From contig NZ_KQ130456.1 of NCBI RefSeq assembly GCF_001046635.1, positions 158,013 through 222,012 on the forward strand: a stretch of 64,000 bases of DNA. Direction: 5' to 3'. A model generated the notes under the pieces. That model made no database searches. It saw only the letters and a list, made by a program, of their open reading frames with translations, and was not told the DNA's origin. The translations under genes were made by a program, and so were the position numbers. The stretch comes from Novosphingobium barchaimii LL02 (GTDB lineage: Bacteria > Pseudomonadota > Alphaproteobacteria > Sphingomonadales > Sphingomonadaceae). Numbering within the stretch: position 1 is the stretch's first letter; every line of letters starts with the position of its first letter. Below, one piece after another: positions 15,788 to 24,739 of the stretch.

Positions 15788-16696
15788 TCAGTCCAGGAAG
15801 TTCACCAGCGACATCGAACTGAGCTGCGAAAAGACCGAGTAGCTCGCCTGAAGAATCGTCTGCCTCTGGGTGATGTCGATGGCGACTTGCCCCAGGTCGG
15901 CATCTTCGACCGAGCCGATCACGCTGGTCAGCAGGTCAACCCGGTCTTCCGCGCGGGTGGCAAGCGTTTCGACCTGCGCCTGCTTGCGGCCGTTCGAGGC
16001 ATTGACCGAGCGCACGCCGGTGATGCCGGTGTCCAGCAGGTCAAGCGCGGCAGTAATGGCTGCCTTCTGGTCGTCGGTCAGGGTTTCGCCGAAGGGGCCG
16101 GCTTCCGCCAAAGCGCGGAAAGCGGGGATGAGCTTTCCTGCCACGTCGCTGGCGCCGATGCCATATGCCACGTCCACGCCTTCGCCTGCCCGCGTCGACT
16201 GGCGCACGCCGTCGTTGCCGAATGCGTCCGCCGCGTCGAGCCCGACGGTGTCCTGGAGGGTCTGCGGGATGAACGGGGTGTCCGAGGTCTGCGAACCGGC
16301 AAACAGGGGCACGCCGCCCTCCTCGGCGTTGAGCGAGGCGCGCAGGCCTGAAAAGGCGTCTTCGATCATTTCCTGAAGGCCTGGGGAATTGCCCGTGCCC
16401 ACCGCGCTGAACAGTTCCTCGCGCAGGTCCGCCATCGAACCGTCGATCTGCTCGAGATTCGCCTGGTATAGCGAAAGCGTGGTCGAGACGCGGCTGATGT
16501 TGGTCTTGTAGGTTTCCTGGGTCGCCAGCATCGAGCGCGCGGAAAGCGTGCGCACGGCATCCAGGCCGAGACCGGCGTAGTCGTTCACCTTCTTCTCGGT
16601 CGCCAGTTGCAACTGGCTGGTGGCGAGGCTCTGCTGTGAACGCTGGATCGCGCTGGAAAGCGTCTGTTGCAGCGGAACGGTGGCTACGCGGGTCAT
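15788..16696 (-). CDS. flgL: Hook-filament junction protein FlgL (HAP3)
   Basis: FlgL joins the hook-associated FlgK ring to the flagellin filament. The 302-residue protein has the flagellin-like N-terminal helix (LQQTLSSAIQRSQQSLATSQ, then ATEKKVNDYAG) and the C-terminal coiled coil ending FSQLSSMSLVNFLD. GAGGACAC precedes the ATG at 16696. It follows flgK by 10 nt on the same strand, so flgE-flgK-flgL form one operon reading leftwards. Confidence 0.94.
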   Translation of the reverse strand: MTRVATVPLQQTLSSAIQRSQQSLATSQLQLATEKKVNDYAGLGLDAVRTLSARSMLATQETYKTNISRVSTTLSLYQANLEQIDGSMADLREELFSAVGTGNSPGLQEMIEDAFSGLRASLNAEEGGVPLFAGSQTSDTPFIPQTLQDTVGLDAADAFGNDGVRQSTRAGEGVDVAYGIGASDVAGKLIPAFRALAEAGPFGETLTDDQKAAITAALDLLDTGITGVRSVNASNGRKQAQVETLATRAEDRVDLLTSVIGSVEDADLGQVAIDITQRQTILQASYSVFSQLSSMSLVNFLD

Positions 16697-16706
16697 CGTC
16701 GTGTCC

Positions 16707-18800
16707 TCAGAGCATGTTCAGCAGGGTGTCGTACATCTGCGAGGCGGTGGTCATCACCCGCGCCGCGGCGGAATAGCTGTTTTGCAGCACCACCATTTGC
16801 GCAAGCTCCTCGTCGATATTGACGCCGGAGTAGGAATCGCGCCGGTTCACCGTATCGCTCAGGCGGGCCGAGGCATCGTCCGCGGCGGTCTTCGCCAGCG
16901 AGGCGGCAGAGCCTGCGCTGCCCAGCAGGCGGCTGGCGAAGCTGGAGATCGTGGAGCTGCCGTCCTTGCCGAAATCGGCGGTGGCGGCGAGCGCGTCGAC
17001 GAAGGCGTTGGCGCCCCGGATATCGCCCGCGCCGATCGCTTTCGTGCCGATCGCCGCGTCCAGCTGCAGCCGGGCCAGCGGCAGGCGCGTGGTATCGTTC
17101 AGGATCGCGGCGGGGACTTCGGCGGTACGCAGCCCGCTTGCCGCGCCGGTGAGGCCCGAGAGCGCGGAGAACGACAGGCCGGTGCCATTGCGATCCGTCG
17201 AATCCGAGGGGATCGATATCGTCGCCCCGGCGCTGGAGGACTTGGGTGTAAAGGCGACGCGGCCCCGCTCGTCGAGCGCGAAGCTGCCAAAGGCGCCCAG
17301 CGCGCCGGAATTCAGCGCGCCGACAAGTTCGCCCCAGGTCGAGCCGGTGTCCCCGCTCAGCGTCTGGGTGGCGAGCACTTTGCCGGCGGCGTCGCGCAGC
17401 ACGATCTGCGCGGTTTCGCCTGCGCCGAAGCCGTGGGGATCTTCGGCGGTGAAGCCGGAAGGGCCCAGCGCACTGTCGCCTGAACGGACAAGGTTGTTGA
17501 GGCCGAAGAACTGCGAAAATCCCACCCCGGCGCGGTCGCTCGGGGCATCGGCATCCTGCGCAACGGCGACGCCGTAAGCGCTCGACGTGGCGGCGATGGA
17601 CAGAACGCCGTCCTCGATGCTGGCGCTCGCCATGGGCGAGAGGCCGGCGTTGATCGCGGCCACCGCGTCATCCACCGTGGCGCCTGAACCCAGCTCGCCG
17701 AAATCGACGGTGGTTCTGGCCACCAGCGTGCCGTCCTTCGCCAGCACCGCGAACGTCGCCTTGCCGGTGAAGCCGAGCCGGTCGCTGCCGACCAACCCGT
17801 TGGCCTGCCCGGTCAGGGTCTGCGGCGGGGGCAGCGTGGTGCCCTCGTTGGAGACCTTGTTGAGTGTTTCAGCAAGGCCGCTGAACAACTGGCCCAGCTG
17901 CTCGGAGAAATTCGGCAGCGCGCGGTCGCGCATGTCGAGCAGGCCGCCCAGCTTGCCGCCGACGGCCGTGGAATCGATCTTCTCGCCGGTGGAAGCGCCC
18001 ATCGAACCATCGGCATTCGTGAAGCGGATGTCGATCGGGGCATAGCTCGCCTGGGAAACGGCGACCCCCGAGGCATAGTTCAACTGACGCAGGCGCTTGT
18101 CGAGCAGTACCTGGCCCGAGGCGGTGTCGATGGTGACGCGCCCGTCCGGCTGCTCGCGCACACTGACGTCGACCAGGCCGCTCAGTTCCTCCAGCGCCGA
18201 CATGCGCGAATCCGCCGGGCCGGACGTGGTGAGGCCGAGGCCCTGCAGGCGCGAGACTTCGTTGTTGAGATCGTGGATCTTGCTCAGCAGCACGTTGACC
18301 CGGCCGACCGTGTCCGAAACCTCGCTCTCGACATCCGCCTGCAGGTTGGCCACGTCGCCCTGCAATCCGCTCAGCGTATCGATCGTATCGGAAACGGTAC
18401 CCGTGAACTGGGCGATCGCCTCGGGCGAGCCTTGCAAGCCGGCGATCGCGGAAACCGAGCTGGAGATCGCCGTCAGCCGAGCCGCCAGTCCCGAATCACT
18501 GCTGGGCGAGCCAAGCAGCGACTGCAGGCGGTCGAGATAGTTGGACACCGCGTCCGTTCGCCCGGCCGTTCCCGCGCGCTGGTACACCGAGTTCTCGAGA
18601 AACTTGTCCGCCACACGCGCCGGTTCGCCGACGACCACGCCATTGACGTTGCCGCCCGCGACCGATGCGCTCTGCGCCAGCTTCTGCCGCGCATAGCCGG
18701 GGGTGTTGACGTTCGCGATGTTGGTCGAGACCGTCTGCATCCCGGCCTGCGAGGCCGAGAGCCCCGAAATGGCGGAACTGAGGATCGAGTTGATGGACAC
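16707..18800 (-). CDS. flgK: Hook-filament junction protein FlgK (HAP1)
   Basis: FlgK is the first junction protein on the hook tip. The N-terminus has the rod/hook motif (AGMQTVSTNIANVNTPGYARQ), and the C-terminus the matching helix (VNIDEELAQMVVLQNSYSAA). At 697 residues it is longer than the roughly 550 of enteric FlgK. The extra length is in the central surface region, which includes flagellin-type IN-motif segments (FAVLAKDGTLVARTTVDFGE). The start codon is GTG 18800 and the ribosome site is weak, so coupling to flgE 30 nt upstream is likely. Confidence 0.95.
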   Translation of the reverse strand: MSINSILSSAISGLSASQAGMQTVSTNIANVNTPGYARQKLAQSASVAGGNVNGVVVGEPARVADKFLENSVYQRAGTAGRTDAVSNYLDRLQSLLGSPSSDSGLAARLTAISSSVSAIAGLQGSPEAIAQFTGTVSDTIDTLSGLQGDVANLQADVESEVSDTVGRVNVLLSKIHDLNNEVSRLQGLGLTTSGPADSRMSALEELSGLVDVSVREQPDGRVTIDTASGQVLLDKRLRQLNYASGVAVSQASYAPIDIRFTNADGSMGASTGEKIDSTAVGGKLGGLLDMRDRALPNFSEQLGQLFSGLAETLNKVSNEGTTLPPPQTLTGQANGLVGSDRLGFTGKATFAVLAKDGTLVARTTVDFGELGSGATVDDAVAAINAGLSPMASASIEDGVLSIAATSSAYGVAVAQDADAPSDRAGVGFSQFFGLNNLVRSGDSALGPSGFTAEDPHGFGAGETAQIVLRDAAGKVLATQTLSGDTGSTWGELVGALNSGALGAFGSFALDERGRVAFTPKSSSAGATISIPSDSTDRNGTGLSFSALSGLTGAASGLRTAEVPAAILNDTTRLPLARLQLDAAIGTKAIGAGDIRGANAFVDALAATADFGKDGSSTISSFASRLLGSAGSAASLAKTAADDASARLSDTVNRRDSYSGVNIDEELAQMVVLQNSYSAAARVMTTASQMYDTLLNML

Positions 18801-18829
18801 GGGTCAGGCCGCCTTGATCGCCGCCGGGC

Positions 18830-20146
18830 TCAGCGCTTCAGGTTGCTCACTTCCTGGAGCATGTCGTCGACCGTGGTGATGATCTTGGACGAGGCCGAGT
18901 AGGCGCGCTGGAACAGGATCATGTTCGAGAACTCCGCCGCCAGATCGACGTTCGAGGCTTCGAGCATGCTGGCCGAAAGCGTGCCGCCGCCGACCGTGCC
19001 CGGCTCGTTGATGGCCACGTTGCCCGACTGTTCGGAAACGAGATAGGCATTGCCGCTGATGCGCGTCAGCCCGTCCGGGTTCTGGAAGGTTGCCAGCGGA
19101 AGCTGGTAGATCGGACGCGAGGTGCCATCGTCGAACACGGCGCTGACCACGCCCTTGTCGGAGATCTTCACCGAGGCAACCGTGCCCAGCATGCCGCCGT
19201 CGACGGTCGAGGACAGCAGCGCCGAAGTGCTGCCGAACTGGGTCAGCCCGTCGAGCCCGGCATTGCTGCCCATGTCGAGACTGATCGGGGTGGAGCCGGC
19301 GCCGTTGGACCAGGTGATGTCGAGATCGCCCAGCAGCGACTGCGCGGTACCCAGGTTGAGGCTGCCATCGGCATTGAAGCTGATCGTGCCGCTGGCAAGC
19401 AGGCCGGAAGCGGGGACGGCATTGCCGCCGCCGATGGTGGCGATCTCGGCCGGGTCGCCCGTCACTTCGGTGGCCCAGGTGTTCGCGCCGGTCTTGGCGA
19501 AGTTGAACGTCAGCGAGTGCGAGGTGCCCTGCGCGTCATAGACCACCACCGAGCGCGAGAACTGCGGGGAGAGAGTACCGTCGCTCATATCGCCTGCGGT
19601 GTAGCCGGTTACCGGCTCCGCAGTGGAATCGAGGTTCGCGCGCAGCTGGATAGCGGTGGTCGGGGTTGCCGCGCCGGTCAGCGCGTTGGGGCGGATCGGC
19701 TGCAACGATGCCTCGCTACCGTTGTTGACGTAGGAGCCCGTCGCATCGAGCGGCCAGCCCATCAGGTAATACCCGGCGGTGTTGCGCAGATAGCCCGAGG
19801 AATCCGTGGTGAACGATCCGGCGCGCGTGTAAGCGGTGGTGCCGCCCGCATCCGGGCTGGAGCGTACGACAAAGAAGCCCGAGCCGTCGATGCCGATATC
19901 GGTCAGGCTGCTCGATGCTTGGAGCAGGCCCTGCTTGGAAATCAGCGCCTTGGGCGTCGCGGTGACGCCGCCGGCGGAATAGCTGCTGCTCAGGCTGCCG
20001 CCCGTGACCAGCGTCTCGAACTGCGCGGAGACGCCCTTGTAGCCGATCGTGTTCACGTTGGTGATATTGTCCGCAACCGTTGCCATGGCGCTCGACTGCG
20101 CGCTGAGACCGGAAACGCCGGCGTAAAGAGCGGAATAGAGGCTCAT
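18830..20146 (-). CDS. flgE: Flagellar hook protein FlgE
   Basis: FlgE polymerises into the flexible hook. The 438-residue protein starts with YSALYAGVSGLSAQSSAMAT and the motif ADNITNVNTIGYKGV, contains the FlgE-type GSGFFVV and YTRAGSFTTDSSGYL segments, and ends with the C-terminal helix AAEFSNMILFQRAYSASSK. AGGAG lies 7 nt before the ATG at 20146; the frame continues upstream without a better start. It heads the flgE-flgK-flgL operon and is divergent from flbT, with separate motif copies facing each gene. Confidence 0.96.
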   Translation of the reverse strand: MSLYSALYAGVSGLSAQSSAMATVADNITNVNTIGYKGVSAQFETLVTGGSLSSSYSAGGVTATPKALISKQGLLQASSSLTDIGIDGSGFFVVRSSPDAGGTTAYTRAGSFTTDSSGYLRNTAGYYLMGWPLDATGSYVNNGSEASLQPIRPNALTGAATPTTAIQLRANLDSTAEPVTGYTAGDMSDGTLSPQFSRSVVVYDAQGTSHSLTFNFAKTGANTWATEVTGDPAEIATIGGGNAVPASGLLASGTISFNADGSLNLGTAQSLLGDLDITWSNGAGSTPISLDMGSNAGLDGLTQFGSTSALLSSTVDGGMLGTVASVKISDKGVVSAVFDDGTSRPIYQLPLATFQNPDGLTRISGNAYLVSEQSGNVAINEPGTVGGGTLSASMLEASNVDLAAEFSNMILFQRAYSASSKIITTVDDMLQEVSNLKR

Positions 20147-20200
20147 CTGTATTCTCCTGTGCGTGCGGACGGGCAGCAGCCTCGCGGGACCGGACACAGG

Positions 20201-20210
20201 CATTGTAGGA
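20201..20210 (-). promoter_or_regulatory. Flagellar operon motif upstream of flgE (TCCTACAATG)
   Basis: Read on the minus strand it is TCCTACAATG, a one-base variant of the element before flbT, 55 nt upstream of the flgE start. Confidence 0.55.
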
Positions 20211-20297
20211 AGAAATCTCATCCGCCGGTCCCTGCCCGCAGGAAAATGAAGGAGGCGGCAAAATTTGCCCACCTGCCGCGCGCGGACGCGTTTTTCA

Positions 20298-20307
20298 TCC
20301 TATAATG
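20298..20307 (+). promoter_or_regulatory. Flagellar operon motif upstream of flbT (TCCTATAATG)
   Basis: TCCTATAATG lies 30 nt before the flbT start. It is identical to the copies before flgI (33489) and fliF (45598). Confidence 0.6.
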
Positions 20308-20336
20308 CACGGGTCTAAAATAGGGCTGGGCTGGAC

Positions 20337-20765
20337 ATGACGCTTCGCATTTCGCTTCGCAACGGAGAGCCGGTGATCGTTAACGGCGCGGTCCTGCGCG
20401 CGGTCGGCCGCACCGATCTCGTCCTCGAAAACGAGGCGACGATCCTGCGCGGGCGCGAGGTGATGAAGCCGCAGGACGCCGATACTCCGGCTAAGCAGCT
20501 CTATTTCGCCTGCATGATGGCCTATATCGACCCGGCCGACATCGCCCGCCACCAGCAGACCCTGCTCCAACGCCTCGAAGCGCTGATGACGGCGCTGGAA
20601 TCGCCGGAAGCGAAGGGGGTATGCGTTCACTTCGCGCAGAAGGTCGCGACCGGCCAGTTCTATCAGGCACTGGCGGAATGCCGTTGGCTGATAGCCTATG
20701 AGGCCGATGCTCTGGCCCGCCTCCCCGCCGCGCAGCCCCCCGAAGCAACCACCCCCGCCGCCTGA
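20337..20765 (+). CDS. flbT: Flagellin synthesis repressor FlbT
   Basis: In Caulobacter, FlbT binds the 5' leader of flagellin mRNA and promotes its decay until the hook is complete. The 142-residue protein matches the family in length and in features such as LRISLRNGEPVIVNGAVLR, a strand-rich start, LYFACMMAYID in the middle, and a C-terminal helical region with FYQALAECRWLIAYE. It heads the flbT-fliI-fliJ-transglycosylase operon. The likely target is the two-hairpin leader of the flagellin gene at 7423-7510. Confidence 0.9.
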   Translation: MTLRISLRNGEPVIVNGAVLRAVGRTDLVLENEATILRGREVMKPQDADTPAKQLYFACMMAYIDPADIARHQQTLLQRLEALMTALESPEAKGVCVHFAQKVATGQFYQALAECRWLIAYEADALARLPAAQPPEATTPAA

Positions 20766-20823
20766 CGGGAGGGCGCGCGGGAATGATCCCCTTTTCGCCA
20801 CTGCAAACGGCTACGCAGGCGCG

Positions 20824-22164
20824 ATGAGCAGCCTTGCCTCCGCCGCCGAAGGCCTGCGCATGCAGACACCCGACCAGCGCTACGGCCGGGTCGTCGCGGT
20901 GCGCGGCGCGTTGATCGAGGTGGACGGCCTTGCCGGCGCCGCCCGCATCGGCTCCCGCGTGACGCTGCGTTCGCAAGCTGGCAACGTCGAGGCCGAGGTG
21001 ATCGGGCTGGACCACGGTATCGCCCACTGCATGCCCTTCAACGAACCGGAGGGCATCGCCTCCGGCTCTCGCGCCGATCTTTCCGCCGGACAGGCGGGCC
21101 TGCGCCCCTCGGCCGGATGGCTGGGCCGGGTTGTGGACGGGCTGGGCCGGCCGGTCGACGGCAAGGGGCCATTGCCGCAAGGCCCGGTACAGCGCCGCAT
21201 CAAGGCCGCACCGCCGCCCGCGTCCTCGCGCGCACGAGTAGGGTCGCGCATCGAAACCGGGGTACGCGCGCTCGACCTGTTCGCACCGCTGTGCCGGGGC
21301 CAGCGCCTGGGCCTGTTCGCGGGATCGGGCGTGGGCAAGTCAACCCTGCTGTCGATGCTGGCGCGCTGGACCGAATGCGACGTCGCGGTGATCGGCCTGA
21401 TCGGCGAACGCGGCCGCGAAGTGCAGGAATTCATTCAGGACGACCTTGGCGAGGAGGGCCTTGCTCGCAGCGTCGTCGTCGTCGCCACCTCGGACGAGCC
21501 GGCCCTGCTGCGCCGCCAGGCCGCATGGACGACGCTCGCGGTGGCTGAGCATTTCCGTGACGAAGGCTGCGAAGTGCTGTGCCTGATGGATTCGGTCACT
21601 CGCTTTGCCATGGCCCAGCGCGAGATCGGCCTGGCCGGGGGCGAGCCGCCCGCGACCAAGGGCTATACCCCCACCGTCTTCGCCGAACTGCCGCGCCTTC
21701 TGGAGCGGGCCGGGCCGGGCGCCGCTGTGCAAGGATCGGCGCCGCAAGGCACGATCACGGGGCTGTTCACGGTGCTGGTGGACGGCGACGACCACAACGA
21801 GCCGGTCGCCGATGCGGTGCGCGGCATCCTCGATGGCCATGTCGTCATCACCCGCCAGATCGCCGAGCGTGGGCGCTATCCCGCGATCGACGTGCTGCGC
21901 TCGGTCTCGCGCACGCTGCCCCATTGCCTGAGCGCGGAGGACAACGCCCTGCGCCTGGCCGCCCGGCGCGAACTGTCGACGTGGAAGGACATGGAGGAGA
22001 TGGTGCGCCTCGGCGCGTACCGTGCGGGCTCCAGCGCCGAAGTAGACCGCGCCGTCGCCATCGCCCCGCGTATCGAAGGCCTGCTCCAGCAGGACCGCCT
22101 GGCACGCAGTTTCGCCGCGCAGGACTTTGCAGCGCTGGCCGCCATTCTGGAAGGTTCGCCATGA
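20824..22164 (+). CDS. fliI: Flagellar export ATPase FliI
   Basis: FliI is the ATPase of the flagellar type III export apparatus. The 446-residue protein has Walker A (GLFAGSGVGKSTLL) near residue 165, the DxVTRFAMAQREIGLA region near 258, GYTPTVFAELPRLLERAG near 280 and PAIDVLRSVSR further on, all characteristic of F1-beta-like export ATPases. The ATG at 20824 fits the usual start; an upstream ATG near 20785 is out of frame. It overlaps fliJ by 4 nt. In this locus fliH, its regulator, is located elsewhere (43371). Confidence 0.96.
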   Translation: MSSLASAAEGLRMQTPDQRYGRVVAVRGALIEVDGLAGAARIGSRVTLRSQAGNVEAEVIGLDHGIAHCMPFNEPEGIASGSRADLSAGQAGLRPSAGWLGRVVDGLGRPVDGKGPLPQGPVQRRIKAAPPPASSRARVGSRIETGVRALDLFAPLCRGQRLGLFAGSGVGKSTLLSMLARWTECDVAVIGLIGERGREVQEFIQDDLGEEGLARSVVVVATSDEPALLRRQAAWTTLAVAEHFRDEGCEVLCLMDSVTRFAMAQREIGLAGGEPPATKGYTPTVFAELPRLLERAGPGAAVQGSAPQGTITGLFTVLVDGDDHNEPVADAVRGILDGHVVITRQIAERGRYPAIDVLRSVSRTLPHCLSAEDNALRLAARRELSTWKDMEEMVRLGAYRAGSSAEVDRAVAIAPRIEGLLQQDRLARSFAAQDFAALAAILEGSP

Positions 22165-22595
22165 AGACGCCTTACGACGCCGCGATGCGCGTGCGCCAAC
22201 GCGAACTCGACGAAGTCAGCACCGCAATCCGCACTGAAACCGGCACACTGAGCGTGCTGGAACATGAGCGCGAAAGGCTGCGCGCCGCGCTGCGCAGCGA
22301 GGCACAGGTCGCGGCGGAACTCACGCTGTGTTCGCTGGCATGGCAGGGCCGGATGCGCGGGCAAGGACGCGAACTTGGCGTCCTTCAGGCTCAGGTGCAG
22401 GAAAGGATCGAGCAACTTCGCGAAGTGGCCATCGATGCTTACGGCACGTTGCGCAGCATCGAAACGGCGGCGGAAGACTACCGCCGCGACGCCGCCCGGC
22501 TCGAGGCCAGCGCAGAACAGTCCGCGAGCGACGATCTGGGCGCAGTGGCGTTTATCAAGGCGCGCCGGTCGATCAGGCGCGAGAACCCGCGATGA
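22161..22595 (+). CDS. fliJ: Flagellar export chaperone FliJ
   Basis: FliJ is the coiled-coil stalk-like subunit that couples the FliI hexamer to FlhA. The 144-residue protein is almost wholly helical and charged (RVRQRELDEVSTAIRTE, EHERERLRAALRSEAQVA, LQAQVQERIEQLREVAID). It starts 4 nt before the end of fliI and its stop overlaps the next start (ATGATCGA), showing coupled translation. FliJ proteins diverge strongly, so the call rests on position, size and coiled-coil character. Confidence 0.85.
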   Translation: MKTPYDAAMRVRQRELDEVSTAIRTETGTLSVLEHERERLRAALRSEAQVAAELTLCSLAWQGRMRGQGRELGVLQAQVQERIEQLREVAIDAYGTLRSIETAAEDYRRDAARLEASAEQSASDDLGAVAFIKARRSIRRENPR

Positions 22596-23557
22596 TCGAC
22601 GGGCCGCAGTCCCCCGGCGTCGGCGCGGCCAACCTGACGGCAGCGCAAAAGGCTAACCTCATCTACAATGAGGCGCGAGGCCAGCTTTCGGGCCGGCTCT
22701 GGCGCGCTGCCCTCGGTTCGGCCGAGGACGATAGCCGTGCGCAGTCGGTGGCCGGGCAGGTGGCGGTGGGACCGGCCGGCGAAACAATCGGGCTGGACCG
22801 GCTTCTGGCAATGCTCGATCCCGCGGCGCATACCGTGTCAGCCGCTTCGACGCCCGTTGCGAGCGAGGCTGCGGACAATCCCTCTGCCCTTTCCGTCGGA
22901 GACGAGGCCGTGACCGCTATGCAGGACGGCCCGAATGCGCGCTATGCCGGGATGCTGGACACCGCCGCCGCGCGCAGTGGAATCCCGGCTTCCGCGCTCG
23001 CCGCGATTGTCGACGCCGAGGCGGCCAAGGGCGCCGGGGGCACCTGGCAACCCTATTCACGCAACCCCCGATCGAGCGCGGCAGGACTTGGCCAATTCCT
23101 GAGCAAGAGCTGGGAGGGCGAGGCCGAACGCGCCGGCACCTGGCTCAACACTACGGCGCAGGCCAACGGGTGGCTTAATACGAAAGGGCAGGTAAAGTCC
23201 GAAAACCGCTCGGCCCTGCTGGCGCTGCGGTACGATCCGCGCGCCTCGATCGAGGCCGTGGCCGATTATGCCAGCGCCAATGTCGAAGCACTGCGCGGAT
23301 CGGGCCTGCGGATCGGCGGCGAGGTTTCGGAAGTAGCGCGGGCCGCCTATCTTGGTCATCACCTGGGCCTCGGCGATGCGCGGCGCTTCCTTGCGGGCGG
23401 GCTTGAGCCTGAGCGCGCGCGCCGGCTGCTCAATGCGCAAGTCGGCGGGGCGGATGCCGAACGCCGCATTGCCAAGGCGGGCAGCGCGGTCACAGCGCAC
23501 CGCACATGGCTGCTCGATTACGTGGGCCGCCATGTGCGCCCTGAAAAATTTGGCTGA
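22592..23557 (+). CDS. Lytic transglycosylase-like protein of the flagellar locus
   Basis: The 321-residue protein has an unstructured first third and then an SLT/lysozyme-like domain. Visible features are IPASALAAIVDAEAAKG with a candidate catalytic Glu, SRNPRSSAAGLGQFLSKSWE (the substrate-site Gly-Leu-Gly-Gln-Phe), and a C-terminal helical part. It would open peptidoglycan for the rod. No signal peptide is seen, so it may be exported by the flagellar apparatus. In enteric bacteria this activity is the C-terminal half of FlgJ; here the rod-binding half is a separate gene at 34619. Confidence 0.78.
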   Translation: MIDGPQSPGVGAANLTAAQKANLIYNEARGQLSGRLWRAALGSAEDDSRAQSVAGQVAVGPAGETIGLDRLLAMLDPAAHTVSAASTPVASEAADNPSALSVGDEAVTAMQDGPNARYAGMLDTAAARSGIPASALAAIVDAEAAKGAGGTWQPYSRNPRSSAAGLGQFLSKSWEGEAERAGTWLNTTAQANGWLNTKGQVKSENRSALLALRYDPRASIEAVADYASANVEALRGSGLRIGGEVSEVARAAYLGHHLGLGDARRFLAGGLEPERARRLLNAQVGGADAERRIAKAGSAVTAHRTWLLDYVGRHVRPEKFG

Positions 23558-23817
23558 CGGGTGAGGCCCTACTTTTTTCGCGGGCCGGACCGGAACGCGA
23601 AATCCGCCTTGGCGATGAGCAAAAAAGCCTTTGATTGAAGGCAAACCGGGCCAACGCCCGGGCAAAATCCGACGCCCGCGACCGCACTGGCGCATCAGCA
23701 CGTCATCGCACGCTAGTGGATAACTCCGATATAGGATTGTTGGTTCCCAAATTATAGGAATAGATTCTCGTTTAGTGGACGTGGTGCAAGGGGCCCCGCG
23801 CGCCGCAGGGGTTCGTC
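23558..23817. promoter_or_regulatory. Intergenic region with two flagellar motif copies before the sigma factor gene
   Basis: The 260-bp gap holds ATATAGGA (23729-23736) and ATTATAGGA (23751-23759). These are inverted copies (TCCTATAT and TCCTATAAT on the minus strand) lying 82 and 59 nt upstream of the sigma factor start. They point the opposite way to the gene, unlike the copies before fliF and flbT. No tRNA or other RNA gene was recognised. Confidence 0.5.
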
Positions 23818-24708
23818 ATGTCTAAGATCACTGCCGCCCTCGAGGCATCAGTCGCGACGGTCAGGGACAACACGCCGCCGGAAGGCACTGCACAGACCCG
23901 CCGCCAGCGCGCCTGTGTCGATCATGCCTTTGCCCGGATTCTCAAGCTGATCGCGCCGCGTATCCGCCATTTCATCCGCCAGTACGGCCTTGCCGGGCAC
24001 TGGGACGATGCGGAGCAATGCTGCGCCATCGCCGTCCATCGCGCGATCCAAAGCTACGAGCCTGAAAAGGCCCAGTTCACGACCTTCGTGAACTGGCAAA
24101 TCCGCGGCGAACTGCAGAGCCTGCGCTTCCGCGTCATGACCGACCAGCGCCCGTCGGCCCGCAAGGTCGAGGCAACCACCGTCTCGCTCGACGCGATCAC
24201 CGGCGGCGAGGACGGCGAGGGCCTCTCGATCCTTTCCGCCATCGCCGACGAAGACGCGCTGGGTCGCACGGAGGCCGGGGCGTCCGACTACCTTGCCAAG
24301 GCGGCGATGAATGCGCTGACCGAAAGCTACGTCGAACATCTGCGCAATTCCGGCCTCGAACGCATTCGCCGCCGTGCCCACAACTCTCAGCCCAAACCGC
24401 TGAAGGTAAAGCGCCCCGACAACGCCTCCGCAGCGCCGCCAGTGCGTCGTCCGGGCCGCGCGCCCCTCGATCCGGCGGAATTGACGGAGTTGGAGCAGCG
24501 CCTCGAACACAACCGGCAGGTCGTCGAAGGCCGCCTTTTCGAAACCGCTCCGCCGCTCGATCTGGGCGAGGACGAAACCGGGCTGGCCCGCGAACGCGTG
24601 CGTCAGGTGGCCAAACGAGCAGCCAAGACCATGAGCGACCTTGCCGTGATGGACCCGCGCTTTTCGCTCATGGCCGAATACCGGCAGGCGATGCTCGCCG
24701 CGCACTGA
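23818..24708 (+). CDS. Atypical sigma70-family RNA polymerase sigma factor
   Basis: The 296-residue protein has a region-2-like part at about 30-110, with DHAFARILKLIAPRIRHFIR and HRAIQSYEPEKAQFTTFVNW then QIRGELQSLRFRVM. A variable middle contains a Pro/Arg linker. It ends in a region-4.2-like helix-turn-helix (DLGEDETGLARERVRQVAKRA, about 248-268). It lacks region 1.1. The sequence is not a typical FliA; region 4 is closer to the RpoH style. AGGGG precedes the ATG. Its position inside the flagellar block and the repeated motif around it make it the candidate for reading the flagellar promoters, though this is inferred. Confidence 0.78.
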   Translation: MSKITAALEASVATVRDNTPPEGTAQTRRQRACVDHAFARILKLIAPRIRHFIRQYGLAGHWDDAEQCCAIAVHRAIQSYEPEKAQFTTFVNWQIRGELQSLRFRVMTDQRPSARKVEATTVSLDAITGGEDGEGLSILSAIADEDALGRTEAGASDYLAKAAMNALTESYVEHLRNSGLERIRRRAHNSQPKPLKVKRPDNASAAPPVRRPGRAPLDPAELTELEQRLEHNRQVVEGRLFETAPPLDLGEDETGLARERVRQVAKRAAKTMSDLAVMDPRFSLMAEYRQAMLAAH

Positions 24709-24739
24709 CTTTCCGCGGGTGCCGGTATCAGGCCAGATC

